Assembly (NCBI GenBank): GCA_003315655.1
Contig: NIZT01000001.1
Location: forward strand, 1-61,679
From: Candidatus Methanobinarius endosymbioticus
GTDB lineage: Archaea; Methanobacteriota; Methanobacteria; Methanobacteriales; Methanobacteriaceae
DNA: 61,679 nucleotides
Direction: 5' to 3'
The position numbers and the translations under genes were made by a program. The stretch's first letter is position 1, and every line of letters begins with the position of its first letter. The notes below the pieces were generated by a model that did no database searches, was not told the DNA's origin, and saw only the letters and a list, made by a program, of their open reading frames with translations. Below are positions 20,453 through 30,318 of this stretch, in pieces.

Positions 20453-21259
20453 AATATTAAATTAGCTTTAGGTTAAAAAAAGTTTATATACCATTAAAAA
20501 TAAAATAATAGATGATTATTTGTGGGATATACAATGATTTATAAATAAATTTAAGTTTATATTCGTTATAAGGTTTGTATTTATTATTGTGGGTATTTAT
20601 TTTGATAAAATAGTAAATAATTGCTAATAAACATGTTATAATAGATATATAATAAAAAAACAATAGTTAATAATAAAAATATGTTTTTTTAAATAGTTTT
20701 CAACTATTTTTACATTATGAATATAATTATTTAGGGTATATTATTATATTATAAAAATATTCTTCTATTATTTATTTTTGTTATAATCTATAGGTTATTA
20801 TAAAGGTTTATTTTTAATTATTTACTTTTTTTAATAGGATTATATTAACTTAAATTAATTTTGTTTAAATCAAATATATTAGATATATTATTTATTATAA
20901 AATTTAGATTTATTGTTTGAATTTATCATGATTCTATAACAATATAATATTATTAACATTTTACAATCTCATATAATAGTTTATTATTTTATTTGTCTTA
21001 TTATTCTTGTTAGTTTGATATTTACACTAAAGATATTTATTCTATAGTTAATTTAAAATAATAAAGTGCAATCATTATTAAAAAATTAACTATGTCAATA
21101 ATTTACAAATCAATACTTAATATTACTGTAATATACTCTATTATATTTTAATTAATATCTAATTAAAATTTAATTAATCTAAATATATTCAAGCAATATT
21201 TGATTAATATTATAAATAACATTTAAATCAGATTATTTTTAAAATTGAGAGATGATTAT
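20453..21259. other. A/T-rich spacer with an orphan promoter
   Basis: Eight hundred bases without a gene. AAAAAAAGTTTATATACC at about 20476-20493 matches the strong methanogen promoter used for stable RNAs, but no tRNA or clear fold follows. Two similar G-rich patches (TTTGTGGGATAT near 20519 and ATTGTGGGTATT near 20587) lie downstream. The rest is A/T-only. Confidence 0.4.
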
Positions 21260-22708
21260 ATGGTTGAAGATAAAATAAATGAAGATATTGATGAGAAAAG
21301 AAATATGAAAAATAATATCGATGACGAAAATCTTGAGGAAACTGAAGGTGTATCCACTATTTTAGGGGATCCAAAAAAAGCTATTTTTAAATTATCAGGG
21401 CCTATGATTGTAGCAATGTTAATCACTTCTCTATATAATCTTATTGATGGAGTTTGGGTAGCTGGACTTGGACAAAATGCTCTTGCAGCTATTGGTTTTA
21501 TAACTCCAATATTCATGGTTGTAATGGGGTTCTCAAATGGTATTGGGGCTGGAGCTACAGCTGTTATATCTAGATTTATAGGTGAAGGTCGTGGCGATAA
21601 GGTAGATAATGCAGCTATGCATATAATGCTTCTTACGGTTATATTTACTATTGTAATAATGCTTACTTTGGGATTATTTTTAGGACCAATTCTTGGGATG
21701 TTAGGAGCAGGATCTACTGTTGATTTAGGATTAAGTTATGGTAATATAGTCTTTGCTGGATCTATATTCATGGTATTTACAGCAGCTGCTTATGGAATAC
21801 TTCGTGCTGAAGGTAATGTTAAAAAAACAACTTATGCAATGACTTTTGGAGCTATTCTTAACATGATTCTTGATCCAATATTTATATATACTTTTGGATG
21901 GGGAATAGAAGGAGCAGGAATAGCAACTGTCCTATCAATGGTTATTGTTAGTTTCATTATTTTATATTGGTTTAGAGGAGATACATATGTTAATCTATCA
22001 ATTAAATTCTTTAATTTCAGCAAAGACATTATGAAAAAAATATTAGTAGTTGGACTACCTGTAAGTGCAGAATTTTTGATAATGGCAATATTAGCTGGGT
22101 CTTTAAACATGATATTAATTGCAGTGTCTGGTGCTGATGCCGTAGCTGTTTATTCTTCAGGTTATAGGGTTGTTATGATTGCTATTGTTCCAATTATATC
22201 TGTTTCAATTTCTGTTGTAGCTATTGTGGGTGCAACGTTTGGTGCAAGAAAATATGAAAATTTCAGTATAATTCAAAACTTTTCAATTAAACTGGGAACT
22301 TTAATAGCAGTAATCACAGCAGTAGCTACATTTATATTGGCACCATATATTGCATTGTTATTTACATATTCTCCTGAAACCGCTGCATTAAGTGGATTAA
22401 TCACAGATTTCCTTAGAGTAATGGTATTGTTTTATATATTTGTGCCAATAGGTTCTACTGCAGCTTCTATTTTCCAAGGTGTTGGTAGAGGTGTAGATTC
22501 TTTTGTTTTAACAGCTATAAGAGAATTATTACTTGCTGTAGTCTTTGCATATGTATTAGCTATACCTCTTGGTATGGGTCAACAAGGAGTATGGTGGGGA
22601 ATTGTAGTTGGAAATATTATAGGTAGTATCATATCACTGATATGGTCTAAAATATATATAAGAAGAATTATTAAAGTTAAAGGGGAAGAAAATGAAGTAT
22701 TTAATTGA
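21260..22708 (+). CDS. MATE family multidrug/solute exporter
   Basis: An integral membrane antiporter of 482 residues with about 12 membrane segments, in two similar halves. Family features are PMIVAMLITSLYNLIDGVWVAGLG near the N-terminus, GFSNGIGAGATAVISRFIGEG, and SAEFLIMAILAGSLNMIL at the start of the second half. MATE proteins expel drugs or metabolites using H+ or Na+ gradients. The start is ATG 21260 with GAGATGATT just upstream; the TTG 15 bases earlier is inside that ribosome site. The first ~35 residues are an unusually acidic, Asn-rich cytoplasmic extension. It is a free-standing gene, and intact while neighbouring accessory genes are not, which suggests it is still needed. Confidence 0.93.
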   Translation: MVEDKINEDIDEKRNMKNNIDDENLEETEGVSTILGDPKKAIFKLSGPMIVAMLITSLYNLIDGVWVAGLGQNALAAIGFITPIFMVVMGFSNGIGAGATAVISRFIGEGRGDKVDNAAMHIMLLTVIFTIVIMLTLGLFLGPILGMLGAGSTVDLGLSYGNIVFAGSIFMVFTAAAYGILRAEGNVKKTTYAMTFGAILNMILDPIFIYTFGWGIEGAGIATVLSMVIVSFIILYWFRGDTYVNLSIKFFNFSKDIMKKILVVGLPVSAEFLIMAILAGSLNMILIAVSGADAVAVYSSGYRVVMIAIVPIISVSISVVAIVGATFGARKYENFSIIQNFSIKLGTLIAVITAVATFILAPYIALLFTYSPETAALSGLITDFLRVMVLFYIFVPIGSTAASIFQGVGRGVDSFVLTAIRELLLAVVFAYVLAIPLGMGQQGVWWGIVVGNIIGSIISLIWSKIYIRRIIKVKGEENEVFN

Positions 22709-22816
22709 CTAATGATTTTATCTAAAAAAGTTAATTATTTATATTTTATTTTCTTATATTTTTTCTATAGTCTATTATTTCTATACTATTATTTTTATTA
22801 TTATTTTGTCTGTTTT

Positions 22817-23356
22817 TTAATTAAGATCTGTTTGTTTAGCTATACAAAAAGTACAAACTGCTTGTTGATTTTCTTTTTGTTTGTCTTTCACTGGGCATAA
22901 ATATATTTCATTTTCATAAGTTACTTTTAAATTTCCTGGAAATGGAGTTCCAACAGGATGGATAGATTTATTTAGGATAAATGTGCTGTATAAACATATT
23001 ATGGTATAAATTAAAGGAAACTTATTATTTTCATTTTTATATTCTTCATTATTATCAAATTGAGATTTTAATAAGTTGATAGCTTCTGAAAAATCTTCTT
23101 TATTGCATATTTCATCTTTATATTCTTTCTTGTCTTCTCTAATATTCTTAATCCTCATGATGAAATATTTAATATATGTTTCAAGATATTCTTCTCTATA
23201 TTTCGTTTGAATATATTTTCCTTCTTCTCTTAATATAACTGTAGCTATCATAAGATCATGAACAGAAATGTTTTTAGCTAAATTTTGAAGTGTTTTCATC
23301 AGATCTTTCTTTAAGATTTTTTTTTCAGATTTTAGACAATCAAGTTCTTTATACAT
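22817..23356 (-). CDS. DUF2115 family protein
   Basis: A 179-residue soluble protein of the methanogen-specific DUF2115 (UPF0305) family. The signature lies near the C-terminus: SIHPVGTPFPGNLKVTYEN, then YLCPVKDKQKENQQAVCTFCIAKQ, with cysteines that could bind metal. The N-terminal half is helical and charged (LKSEKKILKKDLMKTLQNLAK). The function is unknown; the conserved Cys/His residues suggest a metal site. It is convergent with the MATE gene and divergent from npdG. Confidence 0.85.
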   Translation of the reverse strand: MYKELDCLKSEKKILKKDLMKTLQNLAKNISVHDLMIATVILREEGKYIQTKYREEYLETYIKYFIMRIKNIREDKKEYKDEICNKEDFSEAINLLKSQFDNNEEYKNENNKFPLIYTIICLYSTFILNKSIHPVGTPFPGNLKVTYENEIYLCPVKDKQKENQQAVCTFCIAKQTDLN

Positions 23357-23777
23357 ATAAAATTCCTTATCTTTATAATATCAATTATTTAATATTGATT
23401 TCTTGATATTTTTTTATTTAATATTTTATTATTCCATATTTATTCATTTAAGTTAATATTCATTTATTTGATAGTTATTTAATTTTTATATTTTCTTGAT
23501 TTTGTTAATTAGTATTCTTAACATTCCTCAAGTATATATTCTATATATATTCTATAATTATACTGTTTTTATGTATTTTTATTATAATTTTATGATATTT
23601 AAATTATTTATTTATTATATCTACATTTTTTAATATATCTTAATATTTTTTTATATAATTTTATATATAATTAAAAAGATATTTATTAATATGTTGATAA
23701 TAAACTTTAATCATAGGATTATAAGTATTAATATAATATATAAACTTAAGAAATAAATGAAAATAGGGAGATATAAA
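23357..23777. other. Divergent promoter spacer
   Basis: A 420-base A/T-rich spacer between DUF2115 and npdG. I see no gene. AATATATAAAC at about 23734-23744 is a plausible TATA element for npdG. Confidence 0.35.
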
Positions 23778-24458
23778 ATGAAAATAGCTGTAATAGGTGG
23801 AACTGGGGATCAAGGTTTAGGTTTAGCTATGAGATATGCTAAAGCTGGTGAAGATGTTGTTGTTGGATCAAGAAAAGCAGAAAATGCAGAAAATGCTGTT
23901 ACTGAAATTGAAAATCTTTTAAATCAATCAAACATGAAAAATTTGGAAGGATTGAGTAATCCTGAGGCTACTGTAGCTGCAGATATTCTTATTTTAACAG
24001 TACCTCTTCAAGCTCAAAAAACTACTCTTGATAGTATAAAAGAATATGTAGATGGAAAAATTATAATAGATGCAACAGCTCCTCTTAGTTCTAATATTGG
24101 AGGGTCTCCAACTGAATTTATTGAAGTTTGGGAAGGTTCTGCTGCTGAGAGAACTTTTTCACTATTGAAAGGTAAGGATGTAGCTGTTGTTTCAGCATAT
24201 AGTAATATTTCTTCTTCAAGTTTAATGAATCATAAAGAAGATATTGATTGTGATTGTCTTGTTTGTGGAGATGATGAAGAAGCTAAACTAAAAGCAAAAG
24301 AGTTAATAAATAAACTTCCTGGTGTTAATGCTATTGATTGTGGTCCTCTTTCAAGATCTAGAATCACTGAAAAAATTACTCCTTTATTAATTGGTCTTAA
24401 TATTAAAAATAAAACTCATTATGCAGGAATCAGAATAACTGGATTGGATAAAAAATAA
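23778..24458 (+). CDS. npdG: F420-dependent NADP reductase
   Basis: This enzyme moves hydride between reduced F420 and NADP+, supplying NADPH for biosynthesis in methanogens. The protein is 226 residues. The NADP-binding loop is IAVIGGTGDQGLGLAMRYA, followed by VVVGSRKAENA, the usual signature of the family. Other conserved segments are ADILILTVPLQAQ, IIDATAPL, VVSAYSNISSSSL and GPLSRSRITE. The start is ATG 23778 behind GGGAG; an ATG 21 bases upstream would include that site and is rejected. A reductase of this type is strong evidence for a methanogen. Confidence 0.95.
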   Translation: MKIAVIGGTGDQGLGLAMRYAKAGEDVVVGSRKAENAENAVTEIENLLNQSNMKNLEGLSNPEATVAADILILTVPLQAQKTTLDSIKEYVDGKIIIDATAPLSSNIGGSPTEFIEVWEGSAAERTFSLLKGKDVAVVSAYSNISSSSLMNHKEDIDCDCLVCGDDEEAKLKAKELINKLPGVNAIDCGPLSRSRITEKITPLLIGLNIKNKTHYAGIRITGLDKK

Positions 24459-24533
24459 TAAACAAATAATAAAATAAAAACAAAAATAAATTTTAAATTT
24501 TTCAATATTATATATGGGATAAAGTGATATCAA

Positions 24534-25058
24534 ATGCGCGGTGATTTAACTGATGAAATAGTTAGTATAACTATTAAAGAAAATTTAAACCAAAGAGCTA
24601 TTTCTCTTAATCAAAAGAGTCATTTTGGAAAATTAGGGGATGATGTCCTTGAACTTTCTATAGTTGAAGCTTTTTATTTAATGGAAAATGGAAGATTAAA
24701 TATATATGAATGTAGTAAAAGTGATAAAAAGCTTGAACCTAGCTATGTTCGAAATATTATTAAAGAAAATAGTGGATATGCTAAATATATTGTATATAAA
24801 GATTTAAAAGATAGAGGATATATTATAAAAACTGGTTTTAAATATGGCTCTGAGTTTCGTCTTTATGAAAGAGGTAAATCTCCTGGTGAAGGACATTCAG
24901 ACTATCTTGTGAAAATTATCCATGAAAATTATGATATTAATGCTTTAGACTTTGCTAGTTATGTAAGAGTATCCCATGGTGTTAAAAAAAGCCTTCTAAT
25001 AGCTGTTGTTGATGATGAGGATATTACTTATTATAAAGTAGAATGGACAAGACCATAA
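24534..25058 (+). CDS. endA: tRNA-splicing endonuclease EndA
   Basis: EndA cuts introns out of archaeal pre-tRNAs at bulge-helix-bulge motifs. The protein is 174 residues, the length of homotetrameric archaeal EndA. The catalytic triad is visible: Tyr111 in FRLYERG, His121 in GEGHSDYLV and Lys152 in HGVKKSLLIAVVD. The N-terminal domain is the usual alpha-beta domain. A GTGAT site lies just before ATG 24534. The gene sits between npdG and trpS on the same strand. Confidence 0.95.
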   Translation: MRGDLTDEIVSITIKENLNQRAISLNQKSHFGKLGDDVLELSIVEAFYLMENGRLNIYECSKSDKKLEPSYVRNIIKENSGYAKYIVYKDLKDRGYIIKTGFKYGSEFRLYERGKSPGEGHSDYLVKIIHENYDINALDFASYVRVSHGVKKSLLIAVVDDEDITYYKVEWTRP

Positions 25059-25242
25059 TATTATTTTTATTATATTCTTAATTATTTTTCTATTTTTTAT
25101 TAAAATTCATTAAATATAAATAGCTTATTCTTCAATTATGTTAATAGGATTATTTGTTATTATTAAAATTAAAAATTATTACATATACTAATTTATTTTA
25201 AAATATATTCAATTTAAGAAATTTCAGTTTTAAGGTGATTAT

Positions 25243-26331
25243 TTGATTGATCCATGGACATCATCATCTGTTGATTATGATAAGTTAGTTAATAAATTTG
25301 GTATAAAAAAGTTTGCAGATATTTTAGGAAATATTAAGGATCCTTTACCATTAACGACTCGAGGAGTTATTTTTGGTCATAGGGATTTTGATAAAATGGT
25401 TCCTCTTATAAACAATCATAAAGAATTTGTAGTAGTTTCTGGAATGATGCCAAGTGGAAGAATGCATATTGGCCATAAAATGGTAGTGGATCAACTTAAA
25501 TGGTATCTGAAAAAAGGAGGCAATTTGTCTCTACCTATAGCTGATATGGAATCTTATGGTGCAAGAGGTATTGATTTCACTCAAGCAAAAGAAATGGCTG
25601 TTACAGAATATTTATCTAACTACATTGCTCTTGGACTTGATTTAACCGATGAAAAAGTATTAGTTTATCTTCAGTTTCAACATGACTCTGCTAAAGATTT
25701 AGCTTTTGAATTGTCTAAAAAAACTAATTTTAATGAATTAAAAGCTATTTATGGATTTTATCAATCTACTAATATATCTCATTTGTATGTTCCTCTTGTT
25801 CAAGTAGCAGACATTTTACTTCCTCAAATAGAACAATATGGTGGTCCAAAATATGTGGTTGTTCCTGTTGGTGTTGATCAAGATCCTCATATTAGATTAA
25901 CTCGAGACTTAGCAGATAGATTTAAATCTCAATTTGGTTTTATCCCTCCAGCTTCTACATATCATAGATTTTTAACAGGTCTTACTGGAGGTAAAATGTC
26001 TAGTAGTGATCCAAAAACAGCTATATACTTAACTGACACTCCCGAAGAAGCTGAAAAAAAAGTAAAATCAGCTAAAACTGGTGGTCGTGAAAGCCTTGAA
26101 GAACAAAAAAAGCTTGGTGGATGTCCAGATAAATGTGTTGTTTATGAAATGCTTGTATATCATTTAATAGATAATGATAATGAACTTGAAAAAATCCGCG
26201 AAGATTGTAAACATGGAACACTACTTTGTGGTGAATGTAAATCAATGACTGCTGAAAAAATGAAAAAATTCTTTGAAAAATTAGCTGATAAAAGAGAAAA
26301 TTCTTTAGAAATAGCTAAAACTCTTTTATAA
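25243..26331 (+). CDS. trpS: Tryptophanyl-tRNA synthetase
   Basis: A class I aminoacyl-tRNA synthetase that charges tRNA-Trp, 362 residues. The HIGH motif is SGRMHIGHKM (residues 71-80) and the KMSKS-type motif is GGKMSSSDPK (KMSSS at 251-255). Archaeal/eukaryal-type features include PWTSSSVDYDKL at the N-terminus and IFGHRDF. The start is TTG 25243 behind GGTGATT. It is slightly shorter than some archaeal TrpS, but all catalytic parts are present. It is intact, as expected of an essential gene. Confidence 0.95.
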   Translation: MIDPWTSSSVDYDKLVNKFGIKKFADILGNIKDPLPLTTRGVIFGHRDFDKMVPLINNHKEFVVVSGMMPSGRMHIGHKMVVDQLKWYLKKGGNLSLPIADMESYGARGIDFTQAKEMAVTEYLSNYIALGLDLTDEKVLVYLQFQHDSAKDLAFELSKKTNFNELKAIYGFYQSTNISHLYVPLVQVADILLPQIEQYGGPKYVVVPVGVDQDPHIRLTRDLADRFKSQFGFIPPASTYHRFLTGLTGGKMSSSDPKTAIYLTDTPEEAEKKVKSAKTGGRESLEEQKKLGGCPDKCVVYEMLVYHLIDNDNELEKIREDCKHGTLLCGECKSMTAEKMKKFFEKLADKRENSLEIAKTLL

Positions 26332-26427
26332 TTATTTATTTATTATTATAATTAAATTTAATTTGTTTAATTTTTTATAATATTATTGTTTTTTAAAATT
26401 AATTTTTTAAAAAAATAATATAATAAA

Positions 26428-26462
26428 TTTACATGTAAAGTCAGCTTGCCATAGTAACTATG
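26428..26462. promoter_or_regulatory. Two palindromes before the Xre regulator
   Basis: TTTACATGTAAA (26428-26439) is a perfect 12-base palindrome. CATAG-TAA-CTATG (26450-26462) is a second inverted repeat, centre to centre 22-23 bases away, about two helical turns. They lie 31-65 bases before the regulator's start, a normal place for autoregulatory operators. Confidence 0.45.
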
Positions 26463-26492
26463 CATAATATTTAATTAAAACTTTGTGGTAAT

Positions 26493-26687
26493 ATGAAAAA
26501 TCGACTTGAAGAGCTCAGAAATGAAAAAGAAATTAGTCAAATAGAATTGGCAAATATTCTTGAAGTTTCTCGTCAAACTATTAGCTCTTTAGAAAATGGA
26601 AGATATAATCCTTCAGTTATTTTAGCTTTTAAAATAGCAGAGTATTTTGAAATGTCTATTGAAGATATTTTTCTATATGAAGGATAA
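26493..26687 (+). CDS. Xre-family transcriptional regulator
   Basis: A 64-residue helix-turn-helix protein of the short YozG/Xre kind. It reads KNRLEELRNEKEISQIELANILEVSRQTISSLENGRYNPS, a textbook HTH_3 domain (helices 2-3 around residues 17-37), ending with FEMSIEDIFLYEG. Such regulators commonly sit in front of a small membrane protein, and the next gene (26712) is one, now broken. Two palindromes upstream could be its own operators. GTGGTAAT gives the ribosome site. Confidence 0.92.
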   Translation: MKNRLEELRNEKEISQIELANILEVSRQTISSLENGRYNPSVILAFKIAEYFEMSIEDIFLYEG

Positions 26688-26711
26688 AAATAATAAAAAG
26701 AGATGTTTTTT

Positions 26712-27228
26712 ATGGATGAAACAAATAATAAGAAACATTTTAATGAGGAATCTATGGATAATGAAAATAATAATGATAAAACAAATAATGATGAAGTATA
26801 TATAAAAAATAAAAAAATATTTGATTATTTTTGGATTATTGGGGTTATTTTTAATTATAATAACAAATATATCTACTTTATTAGTTCCAGAATTTACAGT
26901 TAATTCTTTTTGGCCAGATTTTCTTAATTTATGGGGTTTAATTCTTTTAGTTTCTACATTAGCACGTTTATATTTATTGAAAACAAGACCAATGGGGATG
27001 AGAAGAAATAGAATTGATGAATATGTTGAAAGAAACAGTTTAATAAGAGGAAAAGCAGTTTATGTAACATATATTTTTACAATATGTCTTCTTGCACTAT
27101 TAGCTACAGTTTTGATTTATTTAGGCTATGCTTTTTCTGCAACTTTAATAACAATCGTATTATTTATAGAATTTGCTGCCTTATTAATATTCACTAAATA
27201 TTACGGTAATAAACTGAAACTTTACTAA
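26712..27228 (+). pseudogene. Membrane protein partner of the Xre regulator, frameshifted
   Basis: Starts at ATG 26712 with a hydrophilic Asn/Glu-rich leader (MDETNNKKHFNEE). The frame reaches YFWIIGVIF and stops near 26903, while the next frame over carries LGLFLIIITNISTLLVPEF, WPDFLNLWGLILLVSTLARL, the loop RRNRIDEYVERNSLIRGKAV and two more membrane segments to 27228. So a one-base indel lies at about 26815-26870, inside A- and T-runs. The intact product would be about 170 residues with four membrane segments, as in DUF2178-type partners of Xre regulators. It is a single lesion, so sequencing error cannot be excluded. Confidence 0.7.
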
Positions 27229-27495
27229 TAAATTATTTTCTATAATAATATTTATTATTTAATTTTTATTTTAATTCTAATTTTAGTTTTAATTTTTAGT
27301 TTTATATTATTTATTATTTTTTATAATCAATAATTATTTTTTTAGTTTCTTTTTAAAAATTATTTTTATTAATACTTCTAATTAAATAGAGTATAATTAT
27401 TTATAAGATGAGATACTAATGAATTAATATAAATTTTTGTTATGAAAATAAGTTTAAAAAGATAATTAATTAAATTTAATTTATTAGGTGGTAAA

Positions 27496-28156
27496 CTGCA
27501 AAGTATTAAGCATTATTTTTCTTTATTTAAAAATGAAATAAAAAAGTTTTTGTGGAAAATAGAGTTATAGTTCTATTTTCAGCGATTTTATTTTTAATCC
27601 CAATGTTTTTAGGGTATTTTTTTCGCACCATACATTACAGAAGCATTGAATCCTATGGTTGATTCATTTCGTGACAGAGTTTAAAATGGAGATATTAAAT
27701 TAACACATGATTCTATATTTTTTAATAATGTATATGTAGGAATAATTCTTTATTGTGGAGCTATTGTTTTTGGTTTAGTTATTGTTTCCATTTTAATCAG
27801 TAATGGAGTTTTCGTTGGTTACTTTGCAGCTCAAATGGAATTAGGTCCATTTTTACTTCTAACACTTCCTCATGGGATATTTGAAATTCTACTATTATTA
27901 TTGCAGGAGCTAGTGGATTTGTTATGCTTAAATTTTTAGTTGAATTCTATTAAAAATATAATTTGGCCTAAAGTTGAAGATATCAATTGTGATTTAAATA
28001 TTAATATGAGTTTTAAAGATAAAATAGTTAATTCAGTTAATATGAATATTGATAGATTAATACAATCATTCGTTTCATTGGTTTTATCCATGATTCTATT
28101 ACTTATAGCTAACTTTCATTGAAGCTTATTTAACTATTCCAATAGCAGTCTTTTGA
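27496..28156 (+). pseudogene. SpoIIM-like membrane protein, degraded
   Basis: Remnant of a stage II sporulation M (DUF95)-like membrane protein. GGTGGTAAA is followed by CTG 27496 (QSIKHYFSLFKNEIKKF), where an ATG is expected. A frameshift then leads to VLFSAILFLIPMFLGYFF, another shift to PYITEALNPMVDSFRDRV, a TAA near 27682 (V-stop-NGDIKL), then NNVYVGIILYCGAIVFGLV, LISNGVFVGYFAAQ and the family's LPHGIFE. Further shifts precede AGASGFVMLKF and the final IEAYLTIPIAVF. At least four lesions plus possible start-codon loss. In archaea such proteins are of unknown role. Confidence 0.75.
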
Positions 28157-28550
28157 TGTAGTGTTATTAAAATAATTACTTTATTATATAATTTAGTATA
28201 ATTTTATTTATCAATTTACATATTTTTATAATATTTTTTAATTTATTTCTATTTTCTAGATAGTATTAGAAAATCTTTTTAAATTAAAATTTTTTAATAT
28301 TGTGTATTGTTATCCATATTTTCAAATAATATAAAAGTATAAAAAGTAAAAATAGGAAAAGCGTGAAAATTATTAGTTATTATATTTAGTAGAAATACGA
28401 TATAAAAATAGTACAAATATTTATTAATAAAAAATTACATACTTTTAGTATTGTTTATAAAAATGATAAATTTTAAATTAATTGTTAATTATTATTTATT
28501 CCTTTTATTAGTTCTTATTGAATAAAAGGATAGCAATCTTATGTGATTTT
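28157..28550. other. Spacer and leader before thrC
   Basis: No gene is seen in about 390 bases. The last 50 bases contain the hairpin at 28500-28530, described separately. Confidence 0.4.
28500..28530 (+). promoter_or_regulatory. 10-bp hairpin before thrC
   Basis: TCCTTTTATT (28500-28509) pairs perfectly with AATAAAAGGA (28521-28530), with an 11-base loop. It ends 20 bases before the thrC start ATG 28551. It could control thrC translation or transcript stability. The AAAAGGA arm could also be mistaken for a ribosome site. Confidence 0.45.
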
Positions 28551-29759
28551 ATGATTGAATGTGTGAATTGTAATGCAAAATATGATGATAATGAAGTTAT
28601 TTACAATTGTAAAGAATGTGGTTCTGTATTAGAAGTTGCGGTTAATACTGATGAAATAAATATTAATAAAGAAACTTTTGATTGTAGAAAAGATACTTTA
28701 TGGAAATATAAAGAATTTATGCCGGTTGATGAAACTAAAATTGTTTCTCTTGATGAAGGTGGAACTCCATTTTGTAAATGTGAAAAATTAGGTAAAGAAC
28801 TTGGTGTAGATCTTTATGTTAAAGTAGAAGGATCTAATCCTACTGGCAGTTTTAAAGATAGAGGCATGAGTGTTGGAATGACTAAAGCTATGGAGCTTGG
28901 AGTTGATACTGTAGGTTGTGCTTCTACTGGAAATACTTCTGCATCTCTTGCTGCTTATTCTGCTAGGGCAGGACTTCGTTGTGTTGTTCTTCTTCCAAGT
29001 GGGAAAGTAGCTCTTGGAAAATTGGCTCAGGCAATGTTTCATGGAGCTGAAGTACTCTCTGTTTATGGAAATTTTGATGAAGCACTTGAAGCTATAACTG
29101 TTCTTGCCCTTGAAAAACACCTTTATCTTCTTAATTCTATAAATCCATATAGATTAGAAGGACAAAAATCAGTTGGATTTGAAATAGTAAATGAATTAGG
29201 TTGGAAATCTCCTGATAGGATCATACTTCCAGTAGGTAATGCAGGAAATATTTCAGCTATTTGGAAAGGAGTTAGAGAATTTCATAATGCAGGATATATA
29301 AAAGATCTTCCTATGATGACTGGCATTCAAGCTGAAGGAGCTTCTCCTATAGCTAATGCTTTCAGAAAAAACACTATGGATATGGTTCCTATTGAAAATC
29401 CTGAAACTGTGGCAACAGCTATCCGTATTGGTGCTCCTGTTAGCTCTATTAAAGCTTTAAGAGCTATTTATGATTCAAATGGTTATTCAGAAACTGTAAC
29501 TGATGATGAAATATTAGCTGCTCAACTTGAATTGGCACGAAAAGAAGGGATTGGAGTTGAACCAGCATCATCTGCTTCAATAGCAGGTCTTAAAAAACTT
29601 GTTGAACAAGGAGAAATTGATAAAGGCGAACAAATAGTTTGTATTGTCACTGGTCATTTACTTAAAGACTCAAACACAGGTATTAATGCTTGTTCTGAAC
29701 CAATTGAAATTGATGCTGATGTCGATGCTTTAAAAAAAGTTTTACTTAATAAAGATTAA
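28551..29759 (+). CDS. thrC: Threonine synthase
   Basis: A PLP enzyme that makes threonine from O-phosphohomoserine, 402 residues. An N-terminal zinc ribbon (Cys4, Cys7, Cys20, Cys23: CVNC...CKEC) precedes the catalytic domain, as in archaeal ThrC. The PLP lysine is Lys102 in TGSFKDRGM. Other motifs are STGNTSASLAAYSARAG, GNAGNISAIWKG and the late EPASSASIAGLKKL. The start is taken at ATG 28551, after GTGATT; TTG 28518 would lie inside the leader hairpin and precede an extension not seen in the family. The codon frame is intact. Confidence 0.93.
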   Translation: MIECVNCNAKYDDNEVIYNCKECGSVLEVAVNTDEININKETFDCRKDTLWKYKEFMPVDETKIVSLDEGGTPFCKCEKLGKELGVDLYVKVEGSNPTGSFKDRGMSVGMTKAMELGVDTVGCASTGNTSASLAAYSARAGLRCVVLLPSGKVALGKLAQAMFHGAEVLSVYGNFDEALEAITVLALEKHLYLLNSINPYRLEGQKSVGFEIVNELGWKSPDRIILPVGNAGNISAIWKGVREFHNAGYIKDLPMMTGIQAEGASPIANAFRKNTMDMVPIENPETVATAIRIGAPVSSIKALRAIYDSNGYSETVTDDEILAAQLELARKEGIGVEPASSASIAGLKKLVEQGEIDKGEQIVCIVTGHLLKDSNTGINACSEPIEIDADVDALKKVLLNKD

Positions 29760-30318
29760 TATTTAACTTAATACATATTATAAAGAATTAATATATCTTT
29801 ATTATTTTTTATTTTTATAATTCCTTTTGTTTTCTATATATTTTTATATTAATCTATTTTTTATATATTCTTTAATTTTTATATTATTATTTTCACTGTT
29901 TTTATTATTATTTCATTATTTTTTGTATGTTTTTTTTATATTGGTCTATTTTTCCATGTATTCTTTAATTTTTATATACTTATTTTTACTATTATTTTTT
30001 ATTTTTCATAAATTATATTAATTTTAAATATTTATTTCTAATAGTTGACTTAATAATTAGTATAAATTATTCCATAATAGTTATATAATTAGTATTAAAA
30101 TTATTATTTAAAAGAATATAATTATTATTAGTCATGATTATTCATTAAGAATTATTTTAAAAAAAGTAATAAGTATTTATGGATAAAGAACTATAATATA
30201 TTATTGAAATAAAATCATTTTTATAATTAGCATATGTTGCTTTTAATAATTGTATGTGTTATTCATATCTAATTTTTAAATTTTATATCTAATTTTTAAA
30301 TAATATGAGGTGTTATAT
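29760..30318. other. T-rich then A-rich spacer
   Basis: No gene is supported. A 64-codon open frame of Phe/Leu/Ile/Tyr (29827-30021) is just T-rich DNA read as protein. TCTAATTTTTAAA occurs twice in tandem (about 30267 and 30287), just before the ferritin ribosome site. Confidence 0.5.

Noticed and set aside
29827-30021. Open frame of Phe/Leu/Ile/Tyr, possible membrane protein
   Set aside because: It is T-rich spacer read as codons; no ribosome site and no pattern of loops. The same holds for 31612-31833, 32488-32697 and 22712-22900.
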